A DNA stretch of 18,006 bases from Acidimangrovimonas sp. (GTDB lineage: Bacteria; Pseudomonadota; Alphaproteobacteria; Rhodobacterales; Rhodobacteraceae), in NCBI GenBank assembly GCA_030147905.1, contig JASBUM010000238.1, positions 1-18,006 of the forward strand. Reading direction: 5' to 3'. This document shows positions 8,198 through 15,521 of the stretch, in pieces. The position numbers and the translations under genes were made by a program. The notes below the pieces were generated by a model. The model saw only the letters and a program-made list of their open reading frames with translations. It had not been told where the DNA came from and did no database searches. Position 1 is the first letter of the stretch; each line of letters starts with the position of its first letter.

Positions 8198-9343
8198 ATG
8201 TATGATCTTGTGGTCAAGGGTGGGCGGGTCGTTGATCCGTCGCAGGGGATCGACGCGCCAAGGGACGTGGCCTTTCAGGACGGCCGCGTCGCGGCGCTGG
8301 AGCGCGACATCCCGGCCGACCGGGCCGCGAAGACCCTGTATGCCACGGACAAGATTGTCACCCCCGGGCTGATCGACCTGCACACCCATGTCTATTGGGG
8401 CGGCACGTCGCTGGGCGTGGATGCCGACATGATCGCGCGACGTAGCGGCACCACCACCTTCGTCGATGCGGGATCGGCAGGGGCGGGCAATTTCAAGGGT
8501 TTCCGCAAGCATGTAATAGAACCCGCCCTGCCCCGCATCCTTGCCTATATCAACATCTCCTTCGCCGGCATCTTCGGCTTCAGTGAGAACGTCATGGTCG
8601 GCGAATGTGGCGACATGCGGCTGGTGCATCCCCACGAATGCCTGCGGGCCGCGCGCGACAATCGCGACATCATCGTCGGCGTGAAGGCGCGGATCGGCAA
8701 CAAGGCGGGCGGCCTTTCGGGTCTCGCGCCACTAACGCTGGCGATCGAGGTGGCTGACCAGTTGGGCCTGCCGGTGATGTCGCATATCGACATGCCGCCC
8801 CCCAGCCAGGAAGAGGTGTTGCGCGTGCTTCGCCCCGGCGACGTGCTGACCCATTGCTTCCGCCCCTTCCCCGGCGCGCCGGTCCATGCCAACCGCTCGA
8901 TCCGCGACGAGGTGTTGGCGGCGCGCGAGCGCGGCGTGATCTTCGACATCGGCCACGGCTACGGCGGATTTTCCTTCGACTCCTGCCGCGCGATGATGGA
9001 TCAGGGCATCGCTCCGGACGTCATCAGCAGCGACGTGCACACCCTTTGCGTCGATGGGCCGGCGCATGACCTTCTGGCGGTGATGTCGAAGTTCCTGGCG
9101 CTGGGGATGCCGCTTGCGGATGTGGTGCGTGCTACCACGGAAAACGCCGCCCGCGCGATCCGGCGCGACGATCTGGGCAGCCTGCGCCCCGGCGCGGCGG
9201 GCGACGCGACCATCCTGACCCTGCGCAAGGAGGTCGTCGAACATGTCGATGTGGTGGGCGAGGTGATCCGCGCCGACGAACAGCTCGCCGCCGTCGCGAT
9301 GGTGATCGGCGGCACCGTCGTCGACGGCAGGGCCCGGGTCTGA
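8198..9343 (+). CDS. Amidohydrolase-superfamily metallohydrolase, Cog3964/Atu3266-like
   Basis: This 381-residue TIM-barrel hydrolase has a binuclear-metal amidohydrolase site. The ligands are visible in order: HTH (H62, H64), the lysine expected to be carboxylated in GVKAR (K163), MSHID (H196), LTHCF (H219) and the catalytic aspartate in ISSDVH (D279). The N- and C-terminal strands form the usual small beta-sandwich, with a typical PGLIDLHTH entry. The sequence resembles the Cog3964 group (Agrobacterium Atu3266, Enterococcus EF0837). From memory, Atu3266 was shown to hydrolyse acetylated R-alpha-hydroxy acids such as acetyl-(R)-mandelate and some N-acetyl-D-amino acids. GAGGAG lies 7 bases before the start. 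It sits directly before a D-amino-acid-type PLP enzyme with one base between stop and ATG, which makes an N- or O-acylated D-beta-hydroxy amino acid an attractive but unproven substrate. Confidence 0.9.
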   Translation: MYDLVVKGGRVVDPSQGIDAPRDVAFQDGRVAALERDIPADRAAKTLYATDKIVTPGLIDLHTHVYWGGTSLGVDADMIARRSGTTTFVDAGSAGAGNFKGFRKHVIEPALPRILAYINISFAGIFGFSENVMVGECGDMRLVHPHECLRAARDNRDIIVGVKARIGNKAGGLSGLAPLTLAIEVADQLGLPVMSHIDMPPPSQEEVLRVLRPGDVLTHCFRPFPGAPVHANRSIRDEVLAARERGVIFDIGHGYGGFSFDSCRAMMDQGIAPDVISSDVHTLCVDGPAHDLLAVMSKFLALGMPLADVVRATTENAARAIRRDDLGSLRPGAAGDATILTLRKEVVEHVDVVGEVIRADEQLAAVAMVIGGTVVDGRARV

Positions 9344-9344
9344 T

Positions 9345-10460
9345 ATGATGGCGGACACCCCGACCGCCACCAAGGCCCCAAGCGAGCGTCCGCGTTTCCT
9401 ATGGCAGGGCGGTCTTCTGCCGCCGGCCGGCGCGGAGACCCCCGCTTTCGTGATTTGCGAGGCGGGCGTGCTGCGCAATCTCGACCGCGCCATCGCCGGT
9501 GCCGGCGGGCCCGGGCGCCTGATGCCGCATGTCAAAACCCACCGCGCCGCCTGGATCGTCCAGGCCTGCCGCGCCCGGGGCGTCGAGGCCTTCAAGGCCG
9601 CCACTCTGGCCGAGGTCGCCCTGGTTGCAGGCACCGGCGCCCAGACCGTGACCTGGGCCTATCCCAGCGTGAACCCGGCCAATATCGCCCGGCTGATACA
9701 GTTAGCCCACGCCCATCCGCAGACCCGGTTCGCGGCGCTGGTGGATTCGGATGCCGGCCTTACGGTCTGGCGGGCGGCGCTGGCGGGGGCGCCCGCCAAC
9801 ATTGGTCTGCGCGTCGATCTGGATCCCGGCATGGGACGCACCGGCGCGCAGATGAACCAATCCGCCGTCGCCCTCGCCCGCACCCTGGCGGAGCTCGGCC
9901 GGTTCGAGGGCTGGCACCTTTACGACGGCCACCTCGGCGGCCCGCGCGCCGGCCGCATCGCGGCGGTTGCGGCCGAGGCCGCCGCGCTCGACGTCCTGAA
10001 CCGCCAGATCGAAAGCCTCGGCCTCGGCGCCGATCTGGTCGCGGGCGGCAGCTATTCCTACGACCTCTGGCCCAAGCATGGGGCGCGTTATGTCTCTCCC
10101 GGCAGCTGGACCTTCTCCAGCGACCAGCACGATCGCGAACTGGCCGATCTGGACTGGATCCCCGCCGCCTTCGTGCTGGCCACCGTGGTATCGCGCCATG
10201 GCGGCACGGTCACGCTGGACGCCGGCGTCAAGGCGATCTCGCCCGACAAGCCGCTGGCCGAACGCTTCCGCACCGAGGGCGAGATCGTGCTGATGTCGGA
10301 AGAGCACAGCGTCGTGCGCGGTACCTCACACCAAGTCGGCGATCGGCTTCTGCTGCTGCCGCGCCATGCCTGCACCACGGCCTATCTCTACGAGCGGGCC
10401 TGGGTCCGCACGACCGACGGCCCGTGGGAGCGCCGCCCCCAGCTGGGCGTGACCCGTTAA
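9345..10460 (+). CDS. DSD1/D-threonine aldolase-like PLP enzyme (alanine racemase N-terminal fold), copy 1
   Basis: This 371-residue protein has the fold-type III PLP barrel followed by a beta domain. It belongs to the group containing D-threonine aldolase, beta-hydroxyaspartate aldolase and eukaryotic-type D-serine dehydratase (DSD1). The PLP lysine is in PHVKTHR (K64), DLDPGMGRTG marks the barrel, and the metal-binding H-x-C motif is in PRHACTT (H341, C343). Such enzymes cleave or dehydrate D-beta-hydroxy amino acids and need a divalent metal in addition to PLP. Two ATGs (9345, 9348) directly follow the amidohydrolase stop, suggesting translational coupling. It is followed after 24 bp by a RidA gene, a sensible partner if this enzyme is a dehydratase releasing enamine/imine. 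Sequence alone does not separate aldolase from dehydratase. Confidence 0.88.
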   Translation: MMADTPTATKAPSERPRFLWQGGLLPPAGAETPAFVICEAGVLRNLDRAIAGAGGPGRLMPHVKTHRAAWIVQACRARGVEAFKAATLAEVALVAGTGAQTVTWAYPSVNPANIARLIQLAHAHPQTRFAALVDSDAGLTVWRAALAGAPANIGLRVDLDPGMGRTGAQMNQSAVALARTLAELGRFEGWHLYDGHLGGPRAGRIAAVAAEAAALDVLNRQIESLGLGADLVAGGSYSYDLWPKHGARYVSPGSWTFSSDQHDRELADLDWIPAAFVLATVVSRHGGTVTLDAGVKAISPDKPLAERFRTEGEIVLMSEEHSVVRGTSHQVGDRLLLLPRHACTTAYLYERAWVRTTDGPWERRPQLGVTR

Positions 10461-10484
10461 CCGCCCGCCGAGAAAGGCCCGCCG

Positions 10485-10961
10485 ATGCCACAAGACAGCC
10501 ACAGCGCCGAAGCCCGCCTGACCGCCCTTGGCCTGGCCCTGCCGCCCCCGCGTGCGCCCGGGGGATCCTACGTGCCCGTGCGCCGCGACGGCAATCTTCT
10601 CTATGTCTCGGGCCAGGGGCCTCACCGCCCCGAGGGCGGGCGCCACACCGGCAAGGTCGGCACCGACGTGACGGTGGAAGAGGCCTATCAGCACGCCCGC
10701 CTGACCGGGCTCGAGATCCTCGCCGCCCTGAAGGCCGAGACCGGAAGCCTCGATAACATCCGTTTCCTCAAGATCTTCGGCATGGTCAACGCGACGCCCG
10801 AATTCACCGATCATCCACAGGTGATCAACGGCTGCTCGGATCTCCTCGCCGAGGTGCTGGGAGAGCGCGGCCACCACGCACGCTCGGCCATCGGGATGGG
10901 ATCGCTGCCCGGCAACATGACGGTCGAGATCGAGGCGGTGGTGCGGTTGCTGCAGTCCTGA
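10485..10961 (+). CDS. RidA/YjgF/YER057c/UK114-family protein
   Basis: At 158 residues this is longer than canonical RidA (about 128) and fits the longer RidA-like subgroup that carries SGQGP and LPGNMTVEIE segments. The conserved arginine that binds the substrate carboxylate in RidA is present in HARSAIG (R133), and the acidic VEIE segment (about 147-150) lies near the end. RidA proteins hydrolyse reactive enamine/imine intermediates released by PLP-dependent dehydratases to 2-oxo acids and ammonia, and they act as trimers. GAAAGG precedes the start. The gene closes the plus-strand operon, just after a DSD1-like gene and facing a second one across a 13-bp convergent gap, so a role in removing their imine products is likely. 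Several RidA subgroups have unknown specificity. Confidence 0.92.
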   Translation: MPQDSHSAEARLTALGLALPPPRAPGGSYVPVRRDGNLLYVSGQGPHRPEGGRHTGKVGTDVTVEEAYQHARLTGLEILAALKAETGSLDNIRFLKIFGMVNATPEFTDHPQVINGCSDLLAEVLGERGHHARSAIGMGSLPGNMTVEIEAVVRLLQS

Positions 10962-10964
10962 GGG

Positions 10965-10976
10965 AGCGGCGCCGCT
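10965..10976. terminator. Palindrome in the convergent gap
   Basis: The perfect 12-base palindrome agcggcgccgct fills the gap between the RidA stop and the converging DSD1-like gene and reaches into the latter's stop codon. It has no loop and no T-run, so it would be at most a weak bidirectional signal. Confidence 0.2.
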
Positions 10977-12144
10977 ACCAGCCGTTGACCCGCGACCAGA
11001 TCAGCATCTCGTCCCGGTCGCCGCAGGCGACGACGTGATAGGCATCATACATCGCCGCAGTCATGCAGACATGGTTGGGCAGCACCCGCACCCGGGCGCC
11101 GACCGGCAGACTCTCGAAGGGGAACGGCCCGTCCGAGACCAGCATCCCGTGCTCCTGATAGACCTGCCCGACGCGCAGTCCGGCGATATGGCGGCGGCCG
11201 TCCTGTGTCATCACCAGCCCGTAACCCGCATCTTCGGGCAGGCCCGGTGCACCGGTGCTACGATCCTTCGACAGCGCCAGCGCGCCCGCGTCGATCAGCG
11301 CGCTGTTCATGTCGCGCCGGTGGCTGATGACGGTGGCCAGCACCGACACCGCGATGTCGTCACGGCTCAACGAAAAGATCTCGCTCTGGAAGACGTCGCC
11401 AAGCATGTAGACGCCGCAGCGCACCTCGGTCACGCCCTCGAAGCTCTGGCCATGCACCGCCGTCGGGGTCGAGCCGACACTGACCTCCGGGCAGGGCAGG
11501 CGAGCCGCGCGCAGGCGCACGGCGGCGGTGACGGCGGCGCGACGCTCGTCTTCCGCGACCCTCTGGATCTCGTCGATCGCGCGGCCGTGATAGGAATGCC
11601 CGGCATGGGTGAGCACCCCCGCCAGCGTGACGCAGGGCAGCCGGTTCAGCACCTGCCCCAGCTCCAGCAGCTCCTCGGATTCGGCCAGAACCCCGGCGCG
11701 GCGCTCGCCGCAATCTATCTCGATCAGCACCGGCAGGATGATCCCCAGCTCCCGCGCCAGCCGGTCGATGCGCTTCGCGACCGAAACCTGATCGGTAATC
11801 ACCGAAACCTTGATCCCTCGCTGCAAGAGCTTCGCCACCCGCGGCAGCTTTTCGGGGATGATGCTGACGGCATAGGTGATATCCGTGATGCCGTGCCCGG
11901 CGAAATATTCGGCCTCCTTCAGGGTCGAGACGGTAATGCCCCCGAAATTCCCCTCCAGCGCATGGCGTGCCACGTCGATCGACTTGGCACTTTTCATGTG
12001 CGGCCGCAGGCGCACGCCGTGTTGCCGCATCCGCGCGGTCATCCGCGCGGTGTTGCGCGCGAGTGCCGTCTGGTCCAGCACCAGCGCCGGCGTCTCGATC
12101 GTCGCCAGATCGCGCTGCGGCTTCGCCGTGATCTGGGTGATCAT
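10975..12144 (-). CDS. DSD1/D-threonine aldolase-like PLP enzyme (alanine racemase N-terminal fold), copy 2
   Basis: This 389-residue enzyme is a second, clearly diverged member of the metal- and PLP-dependent D-threonine-aldolase/DSD1 group. It carries ETPALVLD at the N-terminus, the PLP lysine in RPHMKSAKS (K51), the EIDCGERRAGV barrel segment, GSTPT for phosphate binding, and the H-x-C metal site in LPNHVCMT (H358, C360). The frame is open further upstream, but the ATG at 12144 is chosen because it overlaps the M81 stop by the classic ATGA 4-bp arrangement and the family's N-terminal motif follows it at normal distance. Differences from copy 1 (KSAKS versus KTHRA, VCMT versus ACTT) indicate a paralogue with its own specificity, not a recent duplicate. 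Coupling to M81 suggests consecutive steps. Confidence 0.9.
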   Translation of the reverse strand: MITQITAKPQRDLATIETPALVLDQTALARNTARMTARMRQHGVRLRPHMKSAKSIDVARHALEGNFGGITVSTLKEAEYFAGHGITDITYAVSIIPEKLPRVAKLLQRGIKVSVITDQVSVAKRIDRLARELGIILPVLIEIDCGERRAGVLAESEELLELGQVLNRLPCVTLAGVLTHAGHSYHGRAIDEIQRVAEDERRAAVTAAVRLRAARLPCPEVSVGSTPTAVHGQSFEGVTEVRCGVYMLGDVFQSEIFSLSRDDIAVSVLATVISHRRDMNSALIDAGALALSKDRSTGAPGLPEDAGYGLVMTQDGRRHIAGLRVGQVYQEHGMLVSDGPFPFESLPVGARVRVLPNHVCMTAAMYDAYHVVACGDRDEMLIWSRVNGW

Positions 12145-13697
12145 CGCACGTCCTCCGCCGGCCAGGTGACCTCGCGGTCGATCGGAAAGACCGGCCGCGG
12201 CAGGTTCTTGAAATCGAACCGCGTCAGAACCGGCGACGACAGCCCCGGCGCATCCACCTCGATCACCTGGTCGGGGCCGAAAAACTCGTCGAAGCCCGCG
12301 CGGAAATGACCACGCGACTTGACCGTCACCGACCGCTCCACGCCGATGTCGATCCCCATCATCTCGAAGAAGACCGGATCGGCGCATTGGGTGCGGATCG
12401 AGATCACCACCACCCGCACCCCGCCCAGATCCAAGAGCGCGGTGGTCCCCAGATTCAGCCTCCGACCGGCATAGAAGCCCCGCCGCCCCACGCAATCGCC
12501 GTCGCGCAGGCGCAGCACCCGGGCCTCGGCGACGAAACGTTGCGAGAATTCGTCAGGCGGCTCCCGGTTGAAGACCGCGCGAAAACAGGCGCCCTCGCCC
12601 AGTTGCCGGGCCTCATTGGCCAGGGCTGGATCGTTGAAGACGCCCAGCACCGCGCCCTGCGCCCCGGCGCGCAGCAGTGCCTCGAGGATATAGGTCGTGT
12701 TGCCGTTGGCGCCGCCGCCCGGATTGTCTGCCACATCGGCCAGGATCACCGGGGCAAGCGCCGGATCCTCGCCCACGCGCACCGCCTGCGCCACAGCGTC
12801 CTGCAGCGAGGTCAGCTTGGGCAGATAGCGCGCGTGATCGCGCCAGGCATAGGTGGCGATCTTCTGTGCTAACGTTTCCGCGGCGGGCTGGCCGCTTCGC
12901 GCGGTTACGATGATCGCCAGTCCGTTCTTGGGCGTGTCCGCATAGGCGAAGCCCCCCAGGATCGAGACATTCAGGATATCGCCGTCGATCAGCGACTGGC
13001 CATAATCGATCAGATCGGCATAGGGTCCCGTCGCCGTCAGCAGCGTCACCGTCGGCGGCGTCACCGGCAGGCGGATCAGCGCGGCCCCGGGCTTCAGCCC
13101 GCCGAACATCTCAAGAAGCGTCGCCGCCGCCTCCTTGCCGCGGGCGGCCATGTCGACATGGGGGTTGGTGCGATAGGCGATCACCACATCCGCCGAGGCG
13201 ACCATCCGGTCCGAGACATTGCCGTGCAGATCCAGCGTCGCGACTACCGGCACGTCCGGACCCGCGATCTCACGCACCATGGCGAAGATCTCGCCGTCGG
13301 GGTCGCGGTTCTCGGTGGTGATCATCGCGCCGTGATTGCAGATATAGACCGCATCCAACGGCATCGCCGCGATCAGCCGGCGGCGCATCTCATCCAGAGT
13401 GTGGCGGTAGAATCTGTGGTCGATCGGCCCGCCGGCCTCGACCAGACCGATCAGTATCGGTACGGGCTGCCAGTCCGCCGCGCCGTTCATCGCGTTGCAG
13501 AAACTGCGCAGCTCGGTCGGCAGACGGGATTCGCGCGCGCGCAACTCGGCAAGGAACTCGTCTCCGGCGACATAAAGCCGGTCGAGGAAATCGTCCTTCG
13601 TGGTCACCGGCGCAAAGCTGTTGCTCTCGAGCATGAGGCCCAGCAGTGCCACCCGTTTCTTCGATCGATCCGCCTGCATCCGCCGGCCCCGCAACAT
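12141..13697 (-). CDS. M81-family metallohydrolase (MlrC/microcystinase C-like)
   Basis: This protein of up to 518 residues matches the two-domain MlrC architecture (DUF1485 plus MlrC C-terminal region). Candidate zinc ligands and active-site blocks are visible: LESNSFAP (E24), EAGG (E88), CNHGAM (H122), TLDLHGN (D156, H158) and NPHVDM (H180). The C-terminal region contains ADVADNPGGGANGNTT. MlrC from sphingomonads cleaves linear microcystin fragments, but most M81 members lie in small-molecule catabolic clusters and have unknown substrates. No signal peptide is seen, so it is cytoplasmic. The start is uncertain: 13697 gives six extra residues relative to an ATG at 13679, and neither has a strong ribosome site. 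It follows the LysR gene by 78 bp and overlaps the downstream DSD1-like gene by 4 bp. I expect it to hydrolyse an amide or lactam substrate of the same pathway. Confidence 0.9.
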   Translation of the reverse strand: MLRGRRMQADRSKKRVALLGLMLESNSFAPVTTKDDFLDRLYVAGDEFLAELRARESRLPTELRSFCNAMNGAADWQPVPILIGLVEAGGPIDHRFYRHTLDEMRRRLIAAMPLDAVYICNHGAMITTENRDPDGEIFAMVREIAGPDVPVVATLDLHGNVSDRMVASADVVIAYRTNPHVDMAARGKEAAATLLEMFGGLKPGAALIRLPVTPPTVTLLTATGPYADLIDYGQSLIDGDILNVSILGGFAYADTPKNGLAIIVTARSGQPAAETLAQKIATYAWRDHARYLPKLTSLQDAVAQAVRVGEDPALAPVILADVADNPGGGANGNTTYILEALLRAGAQGAVLGVFNDPALANEARQLGEGACFRAVFNREPPDEFSQRFVAEARVLRLRDGDCVGRRGFYAGRRLNLGTTALLDLGGVRVVVISIRTQCADPVFFEMMGIDIGVERSVTVKSRGHFRAGFDEFFGPDQVIEVDAPGLSSPVLTRFDFKNLPRPVFPIDREVTWPAEDVR

Positions 13698-13775
13698 CTT
13701 CCGATGTTTCAGACCTACCGGCGGCCCGACGGATTGGCTAATGCAAGCTTGGCCTTGCCCGATGCGCGGCGCGCA

Positions 13776-14690
13776 TCATCGCGGCGGCGCTGGCTCGTCC
13801 TCCAGCGCGGCCCAGAACTCCTCGGCCATAGACGGCAGCGGCTCGCGCGAACGAAACAGGCTCACCTCCACCGGCACGACCCATTCGTCGCCGCCCGCCA
13901 GCACCAGGCCGCCGGCACCCAGCTCGCCCGACACGTTGGTTTCGGGCAGCCAGGCCAGGCCACGCCCGTCGCGGATCATGGATTTCAGCACCCCCGCCAG
14001 ATGCGAGACGAACACCCGGCGCAGGTGGATCGGTGTGACCGCATGGGCCAGCATGTTCTCGACCGCACGCCCGATCGCCGAGGTTTCGGCATAGGCCAGA
14101 TAATGCACCGGATCGTCCTCGGCCCCCGGCAGCCGGTCGATCGGCTGGCCGGAATCGTCTGCCAGCGACACCGGCAGCAGCCGGTCGGCGCCCACCACCT
14201 TCGAGGTGAAATGCACGGGTGGCAGGTTGATCTCGATGCTGGGATGGGTGTGAGTGATGATGAAGTGGCAATCGCCCCGAAGCAGCGCCTGCACGCAGTC
14301 GCTGAACTGGTTGGAATCGAGCCGGGTATTGAAGACGTGGCTATGCGCCTCGATGGATTGCAGCCATTTCGGAAAGAAGGTCAGCGACAGGCTGTGGGTG
14401 GCGGCGAAGCGGATCGTCGAGGCGTTGAAATCGTCGACCCGGCGCGCGTCGTCCCGACCCTGAAAGAGGCGGCGCAGCACCTCTTCGGCCACCGGGCGAA
14501 AGCGCTCCCCCGCCGGGGTCAGGCTGATCGGCTGGTTTGTGCGGTTGAAAAGCGGCGCCCCCAGCCATTCTTCAAGGCTCTTGATGCGGCGGCTGAAGGC
14601 GGGCTGGGTGGTATAGCGCGCCTCGGCCGAGCGCGAAAAATTGCGGGTGTCCACAAGGCTGAGAAAATCTTCAAGCCAACGGATTTCCAT
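13776..14690 (-). CDS. LysR-family transcriptional regulator
   Basis: This 304-residue protein has the standard LysR layout: an N-terminal winged helix-turn-helix (residues 1-60, with FSRSAEARYTTQPAFSRRIKSLE in the recognition region and LTPAGERF closing it) and a periplasmic-binding-protein-like effector domain (about 90-290). The ATG at 14690 starts at MEIRWLEDF, the usual N-terminus, and has GCGGAAC upstream. The open frame extends back to 14777 without family similarity. The gene is the only regulator in the window and is oriented with M81 and the second DSD1-like gene, so it probably controls them and perhaps the plus-strand operon and the aldehyde dehydrogenase. LysR proteins respond to pathway intermediates; the inducer is unknown. 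Confidence 0.94.
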   Translation of the reverse strand: MEIRWLEDFLSLVDTRNFSRSAEARYTTQPAFSRRIKSLEEWLGAPLFNRTNQPISLTPAGERFRPVAEEVLRRLFQGRDDARRVDDFNASTIRFAATHSLSLTFFPKWLQSIEAHSHVFNTRLDSNQFSDCVQALLRGDCHFIITHTHPSIEINLPPVHFTSKVVGADRLLPVSLADDSGQPIDRLPGAEDDPVHYLAYAETSAIGRAVENMLAHAVTPIHLRRVFVSHLAGVLKSMIRDGRGLAWLPETNVSGELGAGGLVLAGGDEWVVPVEVSLFRSREPLPSMAEEFWAALEDEPAPPR

Positions 14691-14811
14691 GACGTTCCGC
14701 CGCCCCCCCGTCCCGTGCGACGCCGCAGCCCCGCCAAGCCCGTTCAGGAAACACGATCGCCGCCGATTGTCCAGCACGGGCTACGGCGGCGGGCACGGGC
14801 CCCGCTCCGCC

Positions 14812-15083
14812 CCGGCGGTGGTGCATGAACCGCCCGATTGTGTTCATCAAGAGCTGCGCAGCCAGGATCTAGGTCACCCCCGGCGGGTCGTGATCGGGCG
14901 CCACCTCGACCAGATCCAGCCCCACGACCTGCCGGCTCGTCGCCAGCCAGGCGATCAATTCCAGCATCGCCTGATAGAGGACCCCCCATACGAAGGCGTC
15001 CCGGTCATCGGCGCGATCGCGGGATCGAGCGCGTCGATGTCGAGGGTCAGACAATACCGCGCACCGGGCGGGACAGGCGCCAA
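14812..15083 (-). pseudogene. Decayed 3' end of an agmatinase/guanidinase-type ureohydrolase
   Basis: Read on the minus strand, one frame gives RYCLTLDIDALDPAIAPMTG (about 15059-14999), the manganese-binding DIDALDP signature of the arginase/agmatinase superfamily, followed by TPSYGG. The match then moves to another frame at a run of six Gs (plus-strand C-run 14982-14987): adding one G restores YGG-VLYQAMLELIAWLA, then VVGLDLVEVAPDHDP. An in-frame TAG at 14869-14871 then interrupts, after which ILAAQLLMNTIGRF continues the normal C-terminus. So there is one frameshift and one nonsense codon. I could not find the N-terminal half (about 200 residues) upstream, so the gene is truncated as well. 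It lies immediately upstream of the LysR gene in the same orientation. Confidence 0.82.
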
Positions 15084-15480
15084 AGCCACCTCCGTTCCCG
15101 GCGCGCGGGCCCGGCAAACCAAGAGGATAGGATATCGGTCCCGTTTCGCGCGCAGCGACATAGCCGTCGCGCCGGGCGGCAGCCCGCCGCAGACGCAGGG
15201 ACAAGGCAACAGACCGCGCATGACAAGCGTCCGACGCGGCCCGGGCAAGCTGGACCAGGATCGCATGCCGCGTCGGATCGTCGAGCGCCGAAGAGAACTT
15301 CGATTTTCAGATCATGGCAGGCCCTGCGGCCGAGCATTTGGATCTCGGTCCGCGATATCAACCCGAGCTTGCCGGCCACCCTGATAATCCGATCGGGCCA
15401 CAGGCGAGTGTTCCGCCCTCTATGCGTTGCGGTCATGGCGGCATCCGAAATCGGCATTCGCCAGTCCTGCAGCGTACTAC
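15084..15480. other. Intergenic stretch without a recognisable gene
   Basis: About 400 bases separate the ureohydrolase remnant from the aldehyde dehydrogenase leader. Open frames cross it on both strands, but none has family-like sequence or a good ribosome site. It may hold unrecognisably decayed N-terminal ureohydrolase sequence and promoter DNA. I see no further feature that I can support. Confidence 0.5.
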
Positions 15481-15496
15481 TATCCCGGAAGGGATA
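15481..15496 (+). promoter_or_regulatory. Dyad upstream of the aldehyde dehydrogenase gene
   Basis: The sequence tatccc-ggaa-gggata is a perfect 6-4-6 inverted repeat ending 25 bases before the ATG at 15522. It could be a regulator binding site or a small leader hairpin. It does not match the strict T-N11-A form of a LysR box. Confidence 0.35.
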
Positions 15497-15521
15497 CGGC
15501 AGGAAAGGCTCAGGCACGACC

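Noticed and set aside
7179..12144. A beta-hydroxyaspartate cycle (bhcABCD)
   Set aside because: OCD-family and DTA-fold members recall BhcD and BhcC, but no aspartate-glyoxylate aminotransferase or BhcB-type dehydratase is present, and the hydrolases do not belong to that cycle.
12141..13697. A microcystin degradation (mlr) locus
   Set aside because: Only an M81/MlrC-like gene is present; there is no MlrA membrane protease, MlrB or MlrD.
13158..14828. Plus-strand open frame of 556 codons across M81 and LysR
   Set aside because: It runs opposite two genes with clear motifs, spans their intergenic gap, and has low-complexity Arg/His/Gln-rich translation.
15204..15290. ArsR-like phrase SSALDDPTRHAILVQLA on the minus strand
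   Set aside because: It resembles the DPTRRAIL helix of ArsR regulators, but nothing of the rest of a winged-helix domain follows. It is treated as chance or unrecognisable decay.
14838..15521. Upstream extension of the aldehyde dehydrogenase frame to 708 codons
   Set aside because: The extension is Arg/Pro-rich, has no ALDH similarity, and overlaps the antisense ureohydrolase remnant. The family N-terminus begins at 15522.
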